Source: Mycobacterium parascrofulaceum ATCC BAA-614
GTDB lineage: Bacteria; Actinomycetota; Actinomycetes; Mycobacteriales; Mycobacteriaceae
NCBI RefSeq assembly: GCF_000164135.1
Contig: NZ_GG770557.1
Span: forward strand, 263,467 to 312,748
Reading direction: 5' to 3'
Length of the DNA: 49,282 nucleotides
This document shows positions 32,063 to 40,672 of the stretch, piece by piece (positions within the stretch are counted from its first letter, which is position 1; the number at the start of each line of letters is the position of its first letter). The notes under the pieces are model-generated. The model worked only from the letters and a program-made list of their open reading frames with translations, did no database searches and was not told where the DNA came from. The position numbers and the translations under genes were made by a program.

Positions 32063-33238
32063 CTAGACCTCGATCACCACGGCGCCGCCCTGGCCGCCGC
32101 CGGCACACATGGCCGCCACCCCGATGCCACCGCCCCGGCGCGCCAGCTCGTAGGCGAGCGTGGTGACCATGCGGGCACCCGACGCCGCGATGGGGTGGCC
32201 GAGGCTGCAGCCGCTCCCGGAGAAGTTCACCTTCTCCTCGTCGATGCCGTACTCCCGGCACGCCGCGATCGGCACGGAGGCGAACGCCTCGTTGATCTCC
32301 CACAGCGCCACGTCGCCGACCGATAGGCCGGCCCGCTGCAGCACCTTGCCGATGACCTTGACGGCTCCCAGCCCGGTGTCCCGGGGCGGCACGCCCGCGG
32401 CGGCCCAGGCCCGGACCGTCCCCATGACGTTGAGGTTCTCGGCGGCGGCGTACTCGCGGTCGACGAGGGCCACCGCCGCGGCCGCGTCGTTGGTGCCGCT
32501 GCTGTTGCCCGCCGTGATCGAGAAGCCCTCGATCTCGGGGTGCAGCACCTTGAGCGCGGCCAGCTTCTCGACGGTGGTGTCCCGCCGGGGATGCTCGTCC
32601 ACGCAGAACTCGGTGACCGACCCGTCGAGCTGGGTGATCTTGAGCGGGACGATCTCGTCGACGAACTTGCCGGCATCCATGGCCGCGATCGCGCGCTGGT
32701 GCGACCGCGCGGCCCACGCGTCCATTTCCTCCCGGCTGATGCCCACCGCCTGCGCCGTGTTCCAGCCCACGGTGATCGACATGTCCCGACTGGGCGCATC
32801 GGGCGTCTCCACGTGCGTCGGCGGCATCCACTGCTCCTGGAACTTCAGCTCGGGGCCGGGGATGCGCCAGTTGGTCAGCGGCGTCATCGACAGCGACTGC
32901 ACGCCGCCGGCGATGAGCACGCGCTCCATCCCGGAGCCGATCTGGGCGGCGGCGTTGCCGATGGCGGTCAGGCTGCCCGCGCAGTGCCGGTTCACCGACT
33001 GGCCGGGGATGTCCTCCATACCCGTGGCCGTCGCCGCGTACCTCGCCAAATCGCCACCGCCGTAATGCGATTCGGCGAAGATGATGTCGTCGATGGCGGT
33101 CGGGTCGACGCCGGACCTGCGCACCACCTCCGGAAGCACCGTAGTGATCAGCGTCTCGGGCGGCGTGTTGACGAGCGTGCCCTTGAAGGAGCGGCCGATC
33201 GCCGTCCGAACCGCTCCGACGATGACGGGTGTGGCCAT
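32063..33238 (-). CDS. Thiolase (acetyl-CoA C-acyltransferase, FadA type)
   Basis: A 391-residue thiolase. The nucleophile is Cys86 in VNRHCAGSL, the His is in GCSLGHPIAASG and the proton-relay Cys378 in MCAGGGQGGA; NEAF is present. It cleaves 3-ketoacyl-CoA with CoA in beta-oxidation, or runs the reverse condensation, in the cytoplasm. ATG 33238 has a GAGGTTGAG site. It is divergent from the zinc alcohol dehydrogenase. Chain-length preference cannot be told. No other beta-oxidation gene is directly linked. Confidence 0.9.
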   Translation of the reverse strand: MATPVIVGAVRTAIGRSFKGTLVNTPPETLITTVLPEVVRRSGVDPTAIDDIIFAESHYGGGDLARYAATATGMEDIPGQSVNRHCAGSLTAIGNAAAQIGSGMERVLIAGGVQSLSMTPLTNWRIPGPELKFQEQWMPPTHVETPDAPSRDMSITVGWNTAQAVGISREEMDAWAARSHQRAIAAMDAGKFVDEIVPLKITQLDGSVTEFCVDEHPRRDTTVEKLAALKVLHPEIEGFSITAGNSSGTNDAAAAVALVDREYAAAENLNVMGTVRAWAAAGVPPRDTGLGAVKVIGKVLQRAGLSVGDVALWEINEAFASVPIAACREYGIDEEKVNFSGSGCSLGHPIAASGARMVTTLAYELARRGGGIGVAAMCAGGGQGGAVVIEV

Positions 33239-33365
33239 GTTCTCAACCTCGAACGGTCTGGCTGCGGTCGGCAGCGCGGGTGGATGAGCGGTCAGACGCC
33301 GCGACGCGAATCGTATCAAATACCGTATGGGCAATAGTAATGGGCTACGCGACGGAGGCCATGCG

Positions 33366-34496
33366 TTGAAAACCAAAGGCGCCTTGGTGTGGGAACGGAA
33401 CCAGCCGTGGAGCATCGACGAGATCGAGATCGGCGAGCCGCGCCGGGGCGAGGTGACCGTTCAACTGGAGACGGCCGGTCTGTGCCACTCCGATCATCAC
33501 CTGCTGACCGGCGACTTCCCGATCCCGAGTTACCCGGTGCTGGGCGGCCACGAGGGCGCCGGGATCGTCACCGAGGTCGGTGCGGGCGTCCAGGACCTGG
33601 CCGTGGGCGATCACGTGGTCATGTCGTTCATCCCCTCCTGCGGCAAATGCACGCCGTGCCAGGTGGGCTTGCGCAACCTGTGCGACCTGGGCATGGGGCT
33701 GCTGTCGGGCGCATCGGTCAGCGACGGTTCGTTTCGGGTGACGGCCAAGGGACACGACGTCATTCCCATGTCGCTGCTGGGGACCTTCGCGCCGTACGTG
33801 GTGGTGCACCAGACCTCGGTGGTCAAAGTCAATCCGGGCATCCCCTTCGAGGTGGCCTGTTTGGTGGGTTGCGGCGTGACCACGGGCTACGGGTCGGCGG
33901 TGCGCAGCGCGGCGGTCGGGCCCGGCGACGACGTAGCGGTCATCGGTGTCGGCGGGGTCGGTGTCGCCGCGATCCAGGGAGCACGGCTAGCCGGAGCGCG
34001 CCGCATCTTCGCGATCGACCCGTTCGAATCGCAACGCGAACGGGCGCTGAGGTTCGGCGCGACCGAAGCTTTCGCGGACGTGGCCGGCGCCGCCGACGCG
34101 ATCGCGGCGGCGACGTGGGGAACGATGTGCCCCAAGGTGATTGTGACGGTAGGCCACTGCGAAGGCAGCGAGGTCGAGGCGTGGCTGGGGTTGACCGCCA
34201 AGGGCGGCACCTGCGTCCTGACGGCGATGGGCGACGTGCTGGCCACCGACGTCACGCTGAACCTGGCCGGGTTGACGCTGCTGCAGAAGAGCCTGCGGGG
34301 CAGCCTGTTTGGCGGCGGAAACCCGCAACACGACATTCCGGCCATCCTCGAGCTGTACAAGCTGGGCCAGCTCAACCTCGACGACATGGTGACGCGGGAG
34401 TACGCCCTCGAACAGATCAACGACGGCTATGGCGACATGCTCGAGGGCCGCAACGTCCGCGGCATCATTCGCTACACCGACGCCGACCGCGCGTGA
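33366..34496 (+). CDS. Zinc-dependent alcohol dehydrogenase (class III/NDMA-like MDR)
   Basis: A 376-residue MDR dehydrogenase. Catalytic-zinc residues are in AGLCHSDHH and GGHEGAG, and the structural-zinc lobe is intact (SCGKCTPCQVGLRNLC). The cofactor motif is VIGVGGVGVAAIQGA. The best start is TTG 33366, because GGAGG lies seven bases upstream and the product then begins KTKGALVWERNQPW, as in the family; an ATG at 33327 lacks a ribosome site. It probably oxidises primary alcohols or aldehyde adducts with NAD or a related cofactor. A promoter is shared with the divergent thiolase. Confidence 0.87.
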   Translation: MKTKGALVWERNQPWSIDEIEIGEPRRGEVTVQLETAGLCHSDHHLLTGDFPIPSYPVLGGHEGAGIVTEVGAGVQDLAVGDHVVMSFIPSCGKCTPCQVGLRNLCDLGMGLLSGASVSDGSFRVTAKGHDVIPMSLLGTFAPYVVVHQTSVVKVNPGIPFEVACLVGCGVTTGYGSAVRSAAVGPGDDVAVIGVGGVGVAAIQGARLAGARRIFAIDPFESQRERALRFGATEAFADVAGAADAIAAATWGTMCPKVIVTVGHCEGSEVEAWLGLTAKGGTCVLTAMGDVLATDVTLNLAGLTLLQKSLRGSLFGGGNPQHDIPAILELYKLGQLNLDDMVTREYALEQINDGYGDMLEGRNVRGIIRYTDADRA

Positions 34497-34526
34497 GGGT
34501 TTCGGAACTCAGGACACAATGGGTCC

Positions 34527-34919
34527 ATGACAACCGGACCAATCGCCGTGCGTGACGCCACAGAACTGGCCGCTTATCGAGTCGCGGCGATGCTGCTCGG
34601 CGTGGGGACGCTGCACTTCGTGGTGCCCCAACCGTTCGACACGATCGTTCCCGCCGAGCTGCCGGGAAGTGCGCGGTTCTACACCTACGCGTCTGGAGTG
34701 GCCGAGGTGGGCGTGGGGGCGGCGATGCTGCCCCGACGCACCCGCAGGCCGGCCGCGCTGGCGGCGGCCGCCCTGTTCGTCGGCGTGTTCCCGGCGAACG
34801 TCAACATGTGCCGGCTGTGGTGGAACAAGCCCTGGCCGATGCGGATCGCCGCCCTGGCCCGGCTGCCGCTGCAGATCCCGATGATCACGACGGCCCTCAA
34901 GATCAGCCGCAACAGCTGA
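34527..34919 (+). CDS. DoxX-like small membrane protein
   Basis: A 130-residue protein with about three to four helices. AAYRVAAMLLGVGTLHFVVP, the AEVGVGAAMLPRRTRRPA block and the following PAALAAAALFVGVFPANVNM resemble the DoxX/DUF4267 group. The C-terminus is amphipathic. It lies 30 bp after the alcohol dehydrogenase and may be in its operon. A role in redox or lipid metabolism is suggested for DoxX-like proteins, but nothing specific can be read here. Confidence 0.7.
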   Translation: MTTGPIAVRDATELAAYRVAAMLLGVGTLHFVVPQPFDTIVPAELPGSARFYTYASGVAEVGVGAAMLPRRTRRPAALAAAALFVGVFPANVNMCRLWWNKPWPMRIAALARLPLQIPMITTALKISRNS

Positions 34920-34979
34920 CGCCCGCATCTTCGTCACGCGGCGTGACCCTTCTCGCGATCCGTTGCGCGCCAGGCGAAG

Positions 34980-35567
34980 TCATCCGCCGACGTCGACCGA
35001 CCGCCCGAGGAAGGCCATGAGCCGGGCGGTCGGCGTCGCATCCTGCGGCGCGGGCCGGGCCGGCCCGAAACCGCCGGGCCGGCGCAGCAGCTGCTCGGGC
35101 ACCGAATCGATCAGTGCGCGGCACAGCCCCAGCAGGTCGGCCGGCAGCTCGATCAACCGCCCCTGGGACCGATGGATATCCCAGGCGTGCATGGCCAGGT
35201 CGGAAACCGGATAGGCCAGCGCGCGGCGCAACGGGACCTCGCCTTCCGGCGATACGCGCATCGCGTCGAGGTCGGCGCCCGGCAGGGCGTCGTCGAGCCG
35301 GGCCGCCAGCTCGCGAAGCCGCGCCGCCGGGTCGTCGCAGGCCCAGTCCGCGGGCTGCGAGGGCCGGTCCCATAGTTCGCCGTCCTCCACGAGGGTCACG
35401 ACTTTCGCCGCGCTGCCCGTGACGTGACCCACCAGATCGCGCAGGCTCCACCCCTCGAGGTCGGAGGGTCGGTCCCAGCTGGCCGGCGCGATCCGGTCGA
35501 CGGCGTCGATCAGCAGATCGATCGCCTCGGTGGCCAGCACGCCGATCCGGGAGTTGGTGTCATTCAT
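34980..35567 (-). CDS. DinB-like / maleylpyruvate isomerase N-terminal (TIGR03086-type) protein
   Basis: A 195-residue four-helix protein. The opening block, LIDAVDRIAPASWDRPSDLEGWSLRDLVGHV, is the mycothiol-dependent maleylpyruvate isomerase/DinB pattern, and the later LAMHAWDIHRS carries the second conserved His. Members bind a divalent metal with three His and often use mycothiol. The reaction of this subgroup is unknown. ATG 35567 is preceded by GAGGAGA. It converges on the DoxX-like gene. Confidence 0.75.
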   Translation of the reverse strand: MNDTNSRIGVLATEAIDLLIDAVDRIAPASWDRPSDLEGWSLRDLVGHVTGSAAKVVTLVEDGELWDRPSQPADWACDDPAARLRELAARLDDALPGADLDAMRVSPEGEVPLRRALAYPVSDLAMHAWDIHRSQGRLIELPADLLGLCRALIDSVPEQLLRRPGGFGPARPAPQDATPTARLMAFLGRSVDVGG

Positions 35568-35658
35568 CGCGTGGGATCTCCTCGAAACGCCCTCTCGCGA
35601 GCCGGTCGCGTACCGTCCAGAAGTCTAGGTCGCAACGCCGGTCACACGGGAGGTCCGC

Positions 35659-36546
35659 GTGGGCAGAACGGATATCGCAGCGCTTCTCGCGGTCGCGGCC
35701 GCCCTGATGGTCGGGATCGGGGACGTCATCCAGCAGCGATCCGCCCAGCAGGTCACCGACAAACCGGTCGGCACCCTCGCCCTGTTTCGCCGGCTGCTGC
35801 GCGATCGCCAATGGTGGACGGGCAGCCTGGTGGCCGGCGCCGGGTTCGGGTTCCAGGCGGCGGCGCTGGGCTTCGGTTCGGTGGTGCTGGTGCAGGCGCT
35901 GCTGGTGACGTCGTTGCTGTTCGCGTTGCTCATCAGCGCGCGGGCGAACCATCGCAGAATCACGGTCCGGCAAGCCATTTGGGCCGTGCTGCTGGCGGCC
36001 GCGGTGGCGGTGGTGGTCACGGTCGGTGACCCCCAGGAAGGGACGCCGCGCGGGTCGCTGCAGACGTGGACCGTCGTGGCGTTGATCATGGGCCCGGCGC
36101 TGGTGCTGTGCGTGATCGGCGCGCGCATGTTCCCGGGTGCGGTGGCCGCATTGTTGCTCGGCCTGATGTCCGGCTCGCTGTGGGGATTGTTTGCGGTGTT
36201 GACCAAGGGCGTGGTCGACCAGCTCGACCGCGGCATCCCGGCTCTGCTGCGCATCCCCGAGGTGTACGTGTGGGTGGTGGTGGCGATCGCGGCCACGGCC
36301 TGGGAGCAGTCGGCGTTCCGGGCGGGACCGCTCACCGCGTCGCTGCCGGCGGTGACCGTCGCCGAGCCCGTCGTCGGATCGGTGCTCGGTGTCACGGTGC
36401 TGGGCGAGACCCTGCGGACCAACGGCGCCGGCCTGGTGGCACTCGGATTCTCGGTCGCGGTGATGGCGGCGGCGACGGTGGCGCTGGCCCACAGCCAGGC
36501 GACCTCCGCCCCGCCGGCCGACGAAAGGCCCGCGGTGCCAACCTGA
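35659..36546 (+). CDS. DMT-superfamily membrane transporter
   Basis: A 295-residue protein with about nine to ten helices arranged as two EamA-like halves. The first half includes LLAVAAALMVGIGDVIQQRS and GFQAAALGFGSVVLVQALLV, the second ATAWEQSAFRAGPLTASLPA and VAEPVVGSVLGVTVLGETLR. The last motif is the classic EamA EPVxxxxxGxxxLGE block. Such proteins export metabolites or drugs. GTG 35659 has a GGGAGG site. A hairpin follows the stop. Confidence 0.82.
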   Translation: MGRTDIAALLAVAAALMVGIGDVIQQRSAQQVTDKPVGTLALFRRLLRDRQWWTGSLVAGAGFGFQAAALGFGSVVLVQALLVTSLLFALLISARANHRRITVRQAIWAVLLAAAVAVVVTVGDPQEGTPRGSLQTWTVVALIMGPALVLCVIGARMFPGAVAALLLGLMSGSLWGLFAVLTKGVVDQLDRGIPALLRIPEVYVWVVVAIAATAWEQSAFRAGPLTASLPAVTVAEPVVGSVLGVTVLGETLRTNGAGLVALGFSVAVMAAATVALAHSQATSAPPADERPAVPT

Positions 36547-36554
36547 TCGGATGC

Positions 36555-36568
36555 GCGAGCCGGCTCGC
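36555..36568 (+). terminator. Short perfect palindrome after the DMT transporter gene
   Basis: GCGAGCCGGCTCGC begins nine bases after the stop codon and could fold with the outer ATGCG/CGCAT pairing nearby. It is a possible terminator between the transporter and the lipoprotein gene starting at 36720. No U-tract. Confidence 0.4.
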
Positions 36569-36719
36569 TGCGCCGTCGCATCCGGACCGACGCAGGCGAA
36601 TTCGCGCAAACCTCATGGCGTGCTGTCGTAGGCTGCGTTCAGCAATAACTTCTGAACAGACGGCGCGCTGGGGGTGCGCGAAACGCTCGGGAGGGGACTC
36701 GAGCAGAAAGGTCCTCGAC

Positions 36720-37469
36720 ATGCGCCAGCTGAAAACCGCAGTCGCCGTTGCCGCCTCCGCCGGAATACTGATCTCCGGCTGCGCCCACAACGACGGGGGC
36801 GGCACCGCCTCGTCGTCCACCACCGCCACCACGGCCTCGCCGAAAGGCCCGCTGACAAAGGACCAGCTGGCCAACCTCATGCTCAGCCCGACCGAGCTGG
36901 ACACCGCGCTCGGCGTCACGGGAACCTACAGCGACCCGCCGAAAACCGCCCTGGAGGAAGACACGGCCACGCGCAGCGACTACACGCTTCCCGCCGAATG
37001 CAAGTACGCCCTCCACGCGGCCCTGGCACCCGTCTACGCCGACAGCGGGTACACCGCGGTATACGGCTACCACGACCTTGCGCCCGCTCCCCCGGGTGGA
37101 AACAATCGGGAAAGCCCTGAGGTGTATCAGTTTGTCGTGCTGTTCCCCGCGCCCGACCAGGCGAACGCGTTTTTCAACACCTCGTCCCAGCGCTGGCCGG
37201 CGTGCGCCAATCGCCTGGACACCGCTCCGGCCGACAGCAACCACCCGGAACTGCAGTGGAAGGTGGGTCAGGTCGACAACGCCAACGGAATTCTCAGCAC
37301 CACCGTGAACCTGACTATTAACGGAAGCGGCGGGAACGTCTCCATGCCGTGTCAGCGCGCGCTGACCGTCCGCAACAACGTCGTGATCGACGTCGACGCG
37401 TGCCGCAGGGACGTCGGGGACCTCGGAGTCAGCATCGCCAACCAGATCGCCGGCAAGGTCGGCAAGTAA
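36720..37469 (+). CDS. Lipoprotein with PknH-like extracellular sensor domain
   Basis: A 249-residue lipoprotein. The signal ends with the lipobox ISGC (Cys22), then comes a Ser/Thr-rich linker. The outer domain (about 45-249) contains LANLMLSPTELDTALGV, a Cys near AECKYA, YQFVVLFPAPDQANAFF, QRWPACANR and PCQRAL with late VDACRRD. These fit the PknH_C/LppH sensor fold with two disulfides. Such domains bind unknown ligands outside the cell. ATG 36720 has a GAAAGG site. It stands alone, without a kinase. Confidence 0.8.
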   Translation: MRQLKTAVAVAASAGILISGCAHNDGGGTASSSTTATTASPKGPLTKDQLANLMLSPTELDTALGVTGTYSDPPKTALEEDTATRSDYTLPAECKYALHAALAPVYADSGYTAVYGYHDLAPAPPGGNNRESPEVYQFVVLFPAPDQANAFFNTSSQRWPACANRLDTAPADSNHPELQWKVGQVDNANGILSTTVNLTINGSGGNVSMPCQRALTVRNNVVIDVDACRRDVGDLGVSIANQIAGKVGK

Positions 37470-37593
37470 ACACCACCGGACGTTCACCGATCGGCGGTGG
37501 CTCCGCGCCGCCGCCGCGGCGTACGATCTTGCGGCCGAGCCCGGTCAAGCGCCGACACTTGCGCCACCACCGATGCTGGCGGTAAGCCGTAGC

Positions 37594-37624
37594 TGCACAC
37601 GATGTCGCGACATGGTTTCGTGCA
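37594..37624 (+). promoter_or_regulatory. Inverted repeat ahead of the MgtE-like/NRAMP operon
   Basis: The perfect 12-bp palindrome ATGTCGCGACAT (37602-37613) is nested inside TGCAC (37594-37598) and GTGCA (37620-37624). It ends 40 bp before the ATG at 37665. It may be an operator for a metal-responsive repressor or a 5'-leader hairpin. No M-box-like riboswitch was recognised. Confidence 0.45.
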
Positions 37625-37664
37625 GTTGCTCGAAAGGTGGTCGCCGGGTGCCGAGGAGGAACGG

Positions 37665-38990
37665 ATGAGCGCATCGGAGACGGCGGCGGAACGGCCGGTG
37701 ATTCACCTCTCGCAGTTGCTGCGCGCACCGGTGCTGGCCCGCGCCGGGGAAACCGTCGGCCGGGTCGAGGACGTCATCGTGCGGCTGCGGGGCGCCGACG
37801 ACTACCCATTGGTGACCGGGATCGTCGCCGGGGTCGGCGGGCGGCGGGTGTTCATCGGCGACAAATCCATCGACGAGTACGCCGCGGACCGAGTCCTGTT
37901 GACCAAGAACAAGATCGACCTTCGCGGCTTCGAACGCCGCAACGGCGAGGTGTTGTTGCGCGCCGACGTGTTGGGCCACCGGTTGATCGACGTCGCGAAC
38001 GTGGAGCTCATCCGCGCCTACGACGTGGAGCTGGAAGACACCGGCGCCGGATGGATGCTCACGCGCGTGGACACCCGGCGGCCGCCACGGTTGTTCGGGC
38101 TGATCAAGCAGTCCGGCGGGCACGCGGCCCGCGATTGGAAGGCATTCGAGCCGTTGATCGGCGACGCGCGCTCCGATGCCGTGCGCCGCCTGTCGGACCG
38201 GTTCGGCGAATTCAAGGCCGCCGAGATCGCCGACCTCCTCGAGGAGGCGGACAAGGCCGAGGGCGGCGAGATCCTCGACCGGGTGCGCAGCGACCCGGAG
38301 CTGGAAGCCGACGTGTTCGAGGAACTGGAGCCGGAGAAGGCCAGCCGGCTCCTCGACGGCATGCCCGACCACGAGGTCGCCGCGCTGCTGGGCCGGATGC
38401 GGGCCGACGACGCGGCCGACGCGATCGCCGACCTGCGCCAGTCGCGCCGCCGGCGGGTGCTGGAGCTCATGCCCGCCCCGCAGCGCACCAAGGTCATCAC
38501 CCTGATGGGGTTCAACCCCGAAAGCGCCGGCGGGCTGATGAACGTCGACTTCGTTGCCTGCGCGGCCACCACGACGGCGGCCGAAGCACTGCAGCTGATC
38601 ACGACGGCCAGCACCATACAGCCCGAGGCGCTCATCAAGGTGCACGTTCTCGACGCGGAAAGACGACTCGACGGCGTGGCCTCGGTGATCACGCTGTTGC
38701 AGGCCCACGGCGGTGAAACCCTTGAGCGACTGATGGATTCGGACCCGGTGCGGGTCACCGCCGACGCCGACCTGACCGACGTCGCCCTCTTGATGGCCGA
38801 CTTCAACCTGTACTCCATCCCGGTCGTCGACGACCAAGACCGCGTGCTGGGGGTGGTCACCGTCGACGACGTGCTCGAGGCGACCATCCCCGAGGACTGG
38901 CGTCGGCGCGAACCCGCGCCGCGTCCGGTGCGCGAAGTCGCCGAACCCGGTGACCACACCGCGCGTATGCCGGGAGGTAACGCGCTGTGA
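37665..38990 (+). CDS. Soluble PRC-barrel/MgtE-N/CBS protein, partner of the NRAMP-like transporter
   Basis: A 441-residue protein without membrane helices. Domains in order: an N-terminal PRC-barrel-like part with HLSQLLRAPVLARAGETVGR; an MgtE N-type helical superhelix (about 170-285) with ELEPEKASRLLDGMPDHEVA and MPAPQRTKVITLMGF; and a pair of CBS domains (about 290-420) with VHVLDAERRLDGVASV and FNLYSIPVVDDQDRVLGVVT. In MgtE channels these cytoplasmic domains sense Mg2+ and gate the pore; here the pore domain is absent. The GTGA overlap with the following NRAMP-like gene suggests a separate regulatory subunit. ATG 37665 has a GAGGAGGA site. Confidence 0.85.
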   Translation: MSASETAAERPVIHLSQLLRAPVLARAGETVGRVEDVIVRLRGADDYPLVTGIVAGVGGRRVFIGDKSIDEYAADRVLLTKNKIDLRGFERRNGEVLLRADVLGHRLIDVANVELIRAYDVELEDTGAGWMLTRVDTRRPPRLFGLIKQSGGHAARDWKAFEPLIGDARSDAVRRLSDRFGEFKAAEIADLLEEADKAEGGEILDRVRSDPELEADVFEELEPEKASRLLDGMPDHEVAALLGRMRADDAADAIADLRQSRRRRVLELMPAPQRTKVITLMGFNPESAGGLMNVDFVACAATTTAAEALQLITTASTIQPEALIKVHVLDAERRLDGVASVITLLQAHGGETLERLMDSDPVRVTADADLTDVALLMADFNLYSIPVVDDQDRVLGVVTVDDVLEATIPEDWRRREPAPRPVREVAEPGDHTARMPGGNAL

Positions 38991-40672
38991 CGCCGGCCCG
39001 TGAAGAGACCGGCCGGCCGGTGGCGGCCGCGGTCGAAGTCGGCACCGGCGAACCCGTCGCGCCCGGACGCAGCGCGGTGCTCGACAGCGCGCACCTGGGT
39101 GACATCGAGGGCGCATTCGGGCGCATCAGCGTCGGCGAAACCGAGCACGCCCGCACCTGGAAGACCCGGTTGCTGACCTTGCTGGCGATCGTCGGTCCCG
39201 GAATCATCGTGATGGTCGGCGACAACGACGCCGGCGGGGTCGCCACCTATGCCCAGGCCGGGCAGAACTACGGCTACTCGCTGCTGTGGGTCCTGGTGCT
39301 GCTGGTGCCGGTGCTCATCGTCAACCAGGAGATGGTGGTCCGGCTCGGGGCGGTCACCGGCGTCGGCCACGCGCGGCTGATCAACGAACGCTTCGGCCGC
39401 GGCTGGGGCTGGTTTTCGGTCGGCGACCTGTTCCTGCTCAACTTCTTGACGATCGTGACCGAGTTCATCGGCATCACCCTGGCCGCCCAGTACATCGGCG
39501 TCTCTAAATACGTCGTGGTGCCGGTCTCGGCGGTCGCGCTGATCGCGATCATGGCGAGCGGGAGCTTTCGGCGCTGGGAGCGCGCCATGTTCGTCTTCAT
39601 CGCCGTCACCTTGCTGCAGATACCGATGCTGCTGATGTCCCATCCGCAGTGGGGACAGGCGGCGAAATCCTTCGTGATACCCCGGATTTCGGGTGGGGTG
39701 AGCTCCGACGCGGTGCTGCTCGTCATCGCGATCGTCGGCACCACCGTGGCGCCCTGGCAGCTGTTCTTCCAGCAGTCCAACGTCGTCGACAAGCGCATCA
39801 CCCCGCGTTTCATCGGTTACGAGCGCGCCGACACCGTGCTGGGCGCCTTCGTCGTGGTGATCGGCGCCGCCGCGCTGGTGATGACCGGCGAATGGGCGGC
39901 GCGCTCCACCAACACGGTCGGCGGCTTCACCGACGCGGGCGCCACGGCCCACCTGCTCGGCGAGCACCGGGGGGCGCTGGGCTGGATCTTCGCGATCGTG
40001 CTGATGGACGCCTCGATCATCGGCGCGGCCGCGGTGACCCTGGCCACCAGCTACGCTTTCGGTGACGTGTTCGGCCTGAAGCACTCGCTGCACCGCGGAT
40101 TCGCCGATGCCAAGCAGTTTTACCTGTCCTACACCGCGATGGTGGCGGTGGCCGCGGCCATCGTCCTCATCCCCGGCGCCCCGCTGGGCCTGATCACCAC
40201 GGCCGTCCAGGCCCTGGCCGGCCTCCTGTTGCCCAGCGCCAGCGTCTTTCTGCTGCTGCTGTGCAACGACCGGGAAGTGCTGGGGCCGTGGGTCAATCGT
40301 CCCTGGCTCAACTGGGTCGCCGGGGTGATCGTCGGCACGCTGCTCGTGCTGTCCGGGATCCTGATGGCCACCACGCTGTTCCGCGACCTCAACGTCGTGG
40401 CGGTGGCCGGTTACCTCGCCGGCGCCCTAGTCGTAGTGGTGGTGGCGGCCATACCGGTGCTGCGTTGGATGGCCCGCCGCCAGCCGGCGGCGGCCGGCCC
40501 CCGACTGCCGGCCCGCGGGGTCGACCGCAACACCTGGCGCATGCCCCCGCTGACCCTGCTGGAGCCCGTCGTCTGGTCACCGGGCACCCGGCTCGGCATG
40601 ATCGCGCTGCGCGCCTACCTGGTCGTCGGCGCACTGCTATTGGTGGTCAAGGCGATACAGCTCAGCCACTGA
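38987..40672 (+). CDS. NRAMP-like divalent metal transporter with altered metal site
   Basis: A 561-residue protein with a hydrophilic N-terminus and about 11-12 helices. TM1 reads IVGPGIIVMVGDNDAGG with D79-N80-D81, where canonical Mn/Fe NRAMPs have DPGN. The TM6 motif is TTVAPWQLFFQQS, where the canonical form is MPHxxxLHS, so the metal-coordinating Met is absent. Loss of that Met is known in NRAMP-related Mg2+ transporters, so Mg2+ or Mn2+ uptake is likely here. The start is GTG 38987 with GGGAGGT. It is co-translated with the MgtE/CBS protein and overlaps the convergent LLM gene by 11 bases. Confidence 0.85.
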   Translation: MTPAREETGRPVAAAVEVGTGEPVAPGRSAVLDSAHLGDIEGAFGRISVGETEHARTWKTRLLTLLAIVGPGIIVMVGDNDAGGVATYAQAGQNYGYSLLWVLVLLVPVLIVNQEMVVRLGAVTGVGHARLINERFGRGWGWFSVGDLFLLNFLTIVTEFIGITLAAQYIGVSKYVVVPVSAVALIAIMASGSFRRWERAMFVFIAVTLLQIPMLLMSHPQWGQAAKSFVIPRISGGVSSDAVLLVIAIVGTTVAPWQLFFQQSNVVDKRITPRFIGYERADTVLGAFVVVIGAAALVMTGEWAARSTNTVGGFTDAGATAHLLGEHRGALGWIFAIVLMDASIIGAAAVTLATSYAFGDVFGLKHSLHRGFADAKQFYLSYTAMVAVAAAIVLIPGAPLGLITTAVQALAGLLLPSASVFLLLLCNDREVLGPWVNRPWLNWVAGVIVGTLLVLSGILMATTLFRDLNVVAVAGYLAGALVVVVVAAIPVLRWMARRQPAAAGPRLPARGVDRNTWRMPPLTLLEPVVWSPGTRLGMIALRAYLVVGALLLVVKAIQLSH

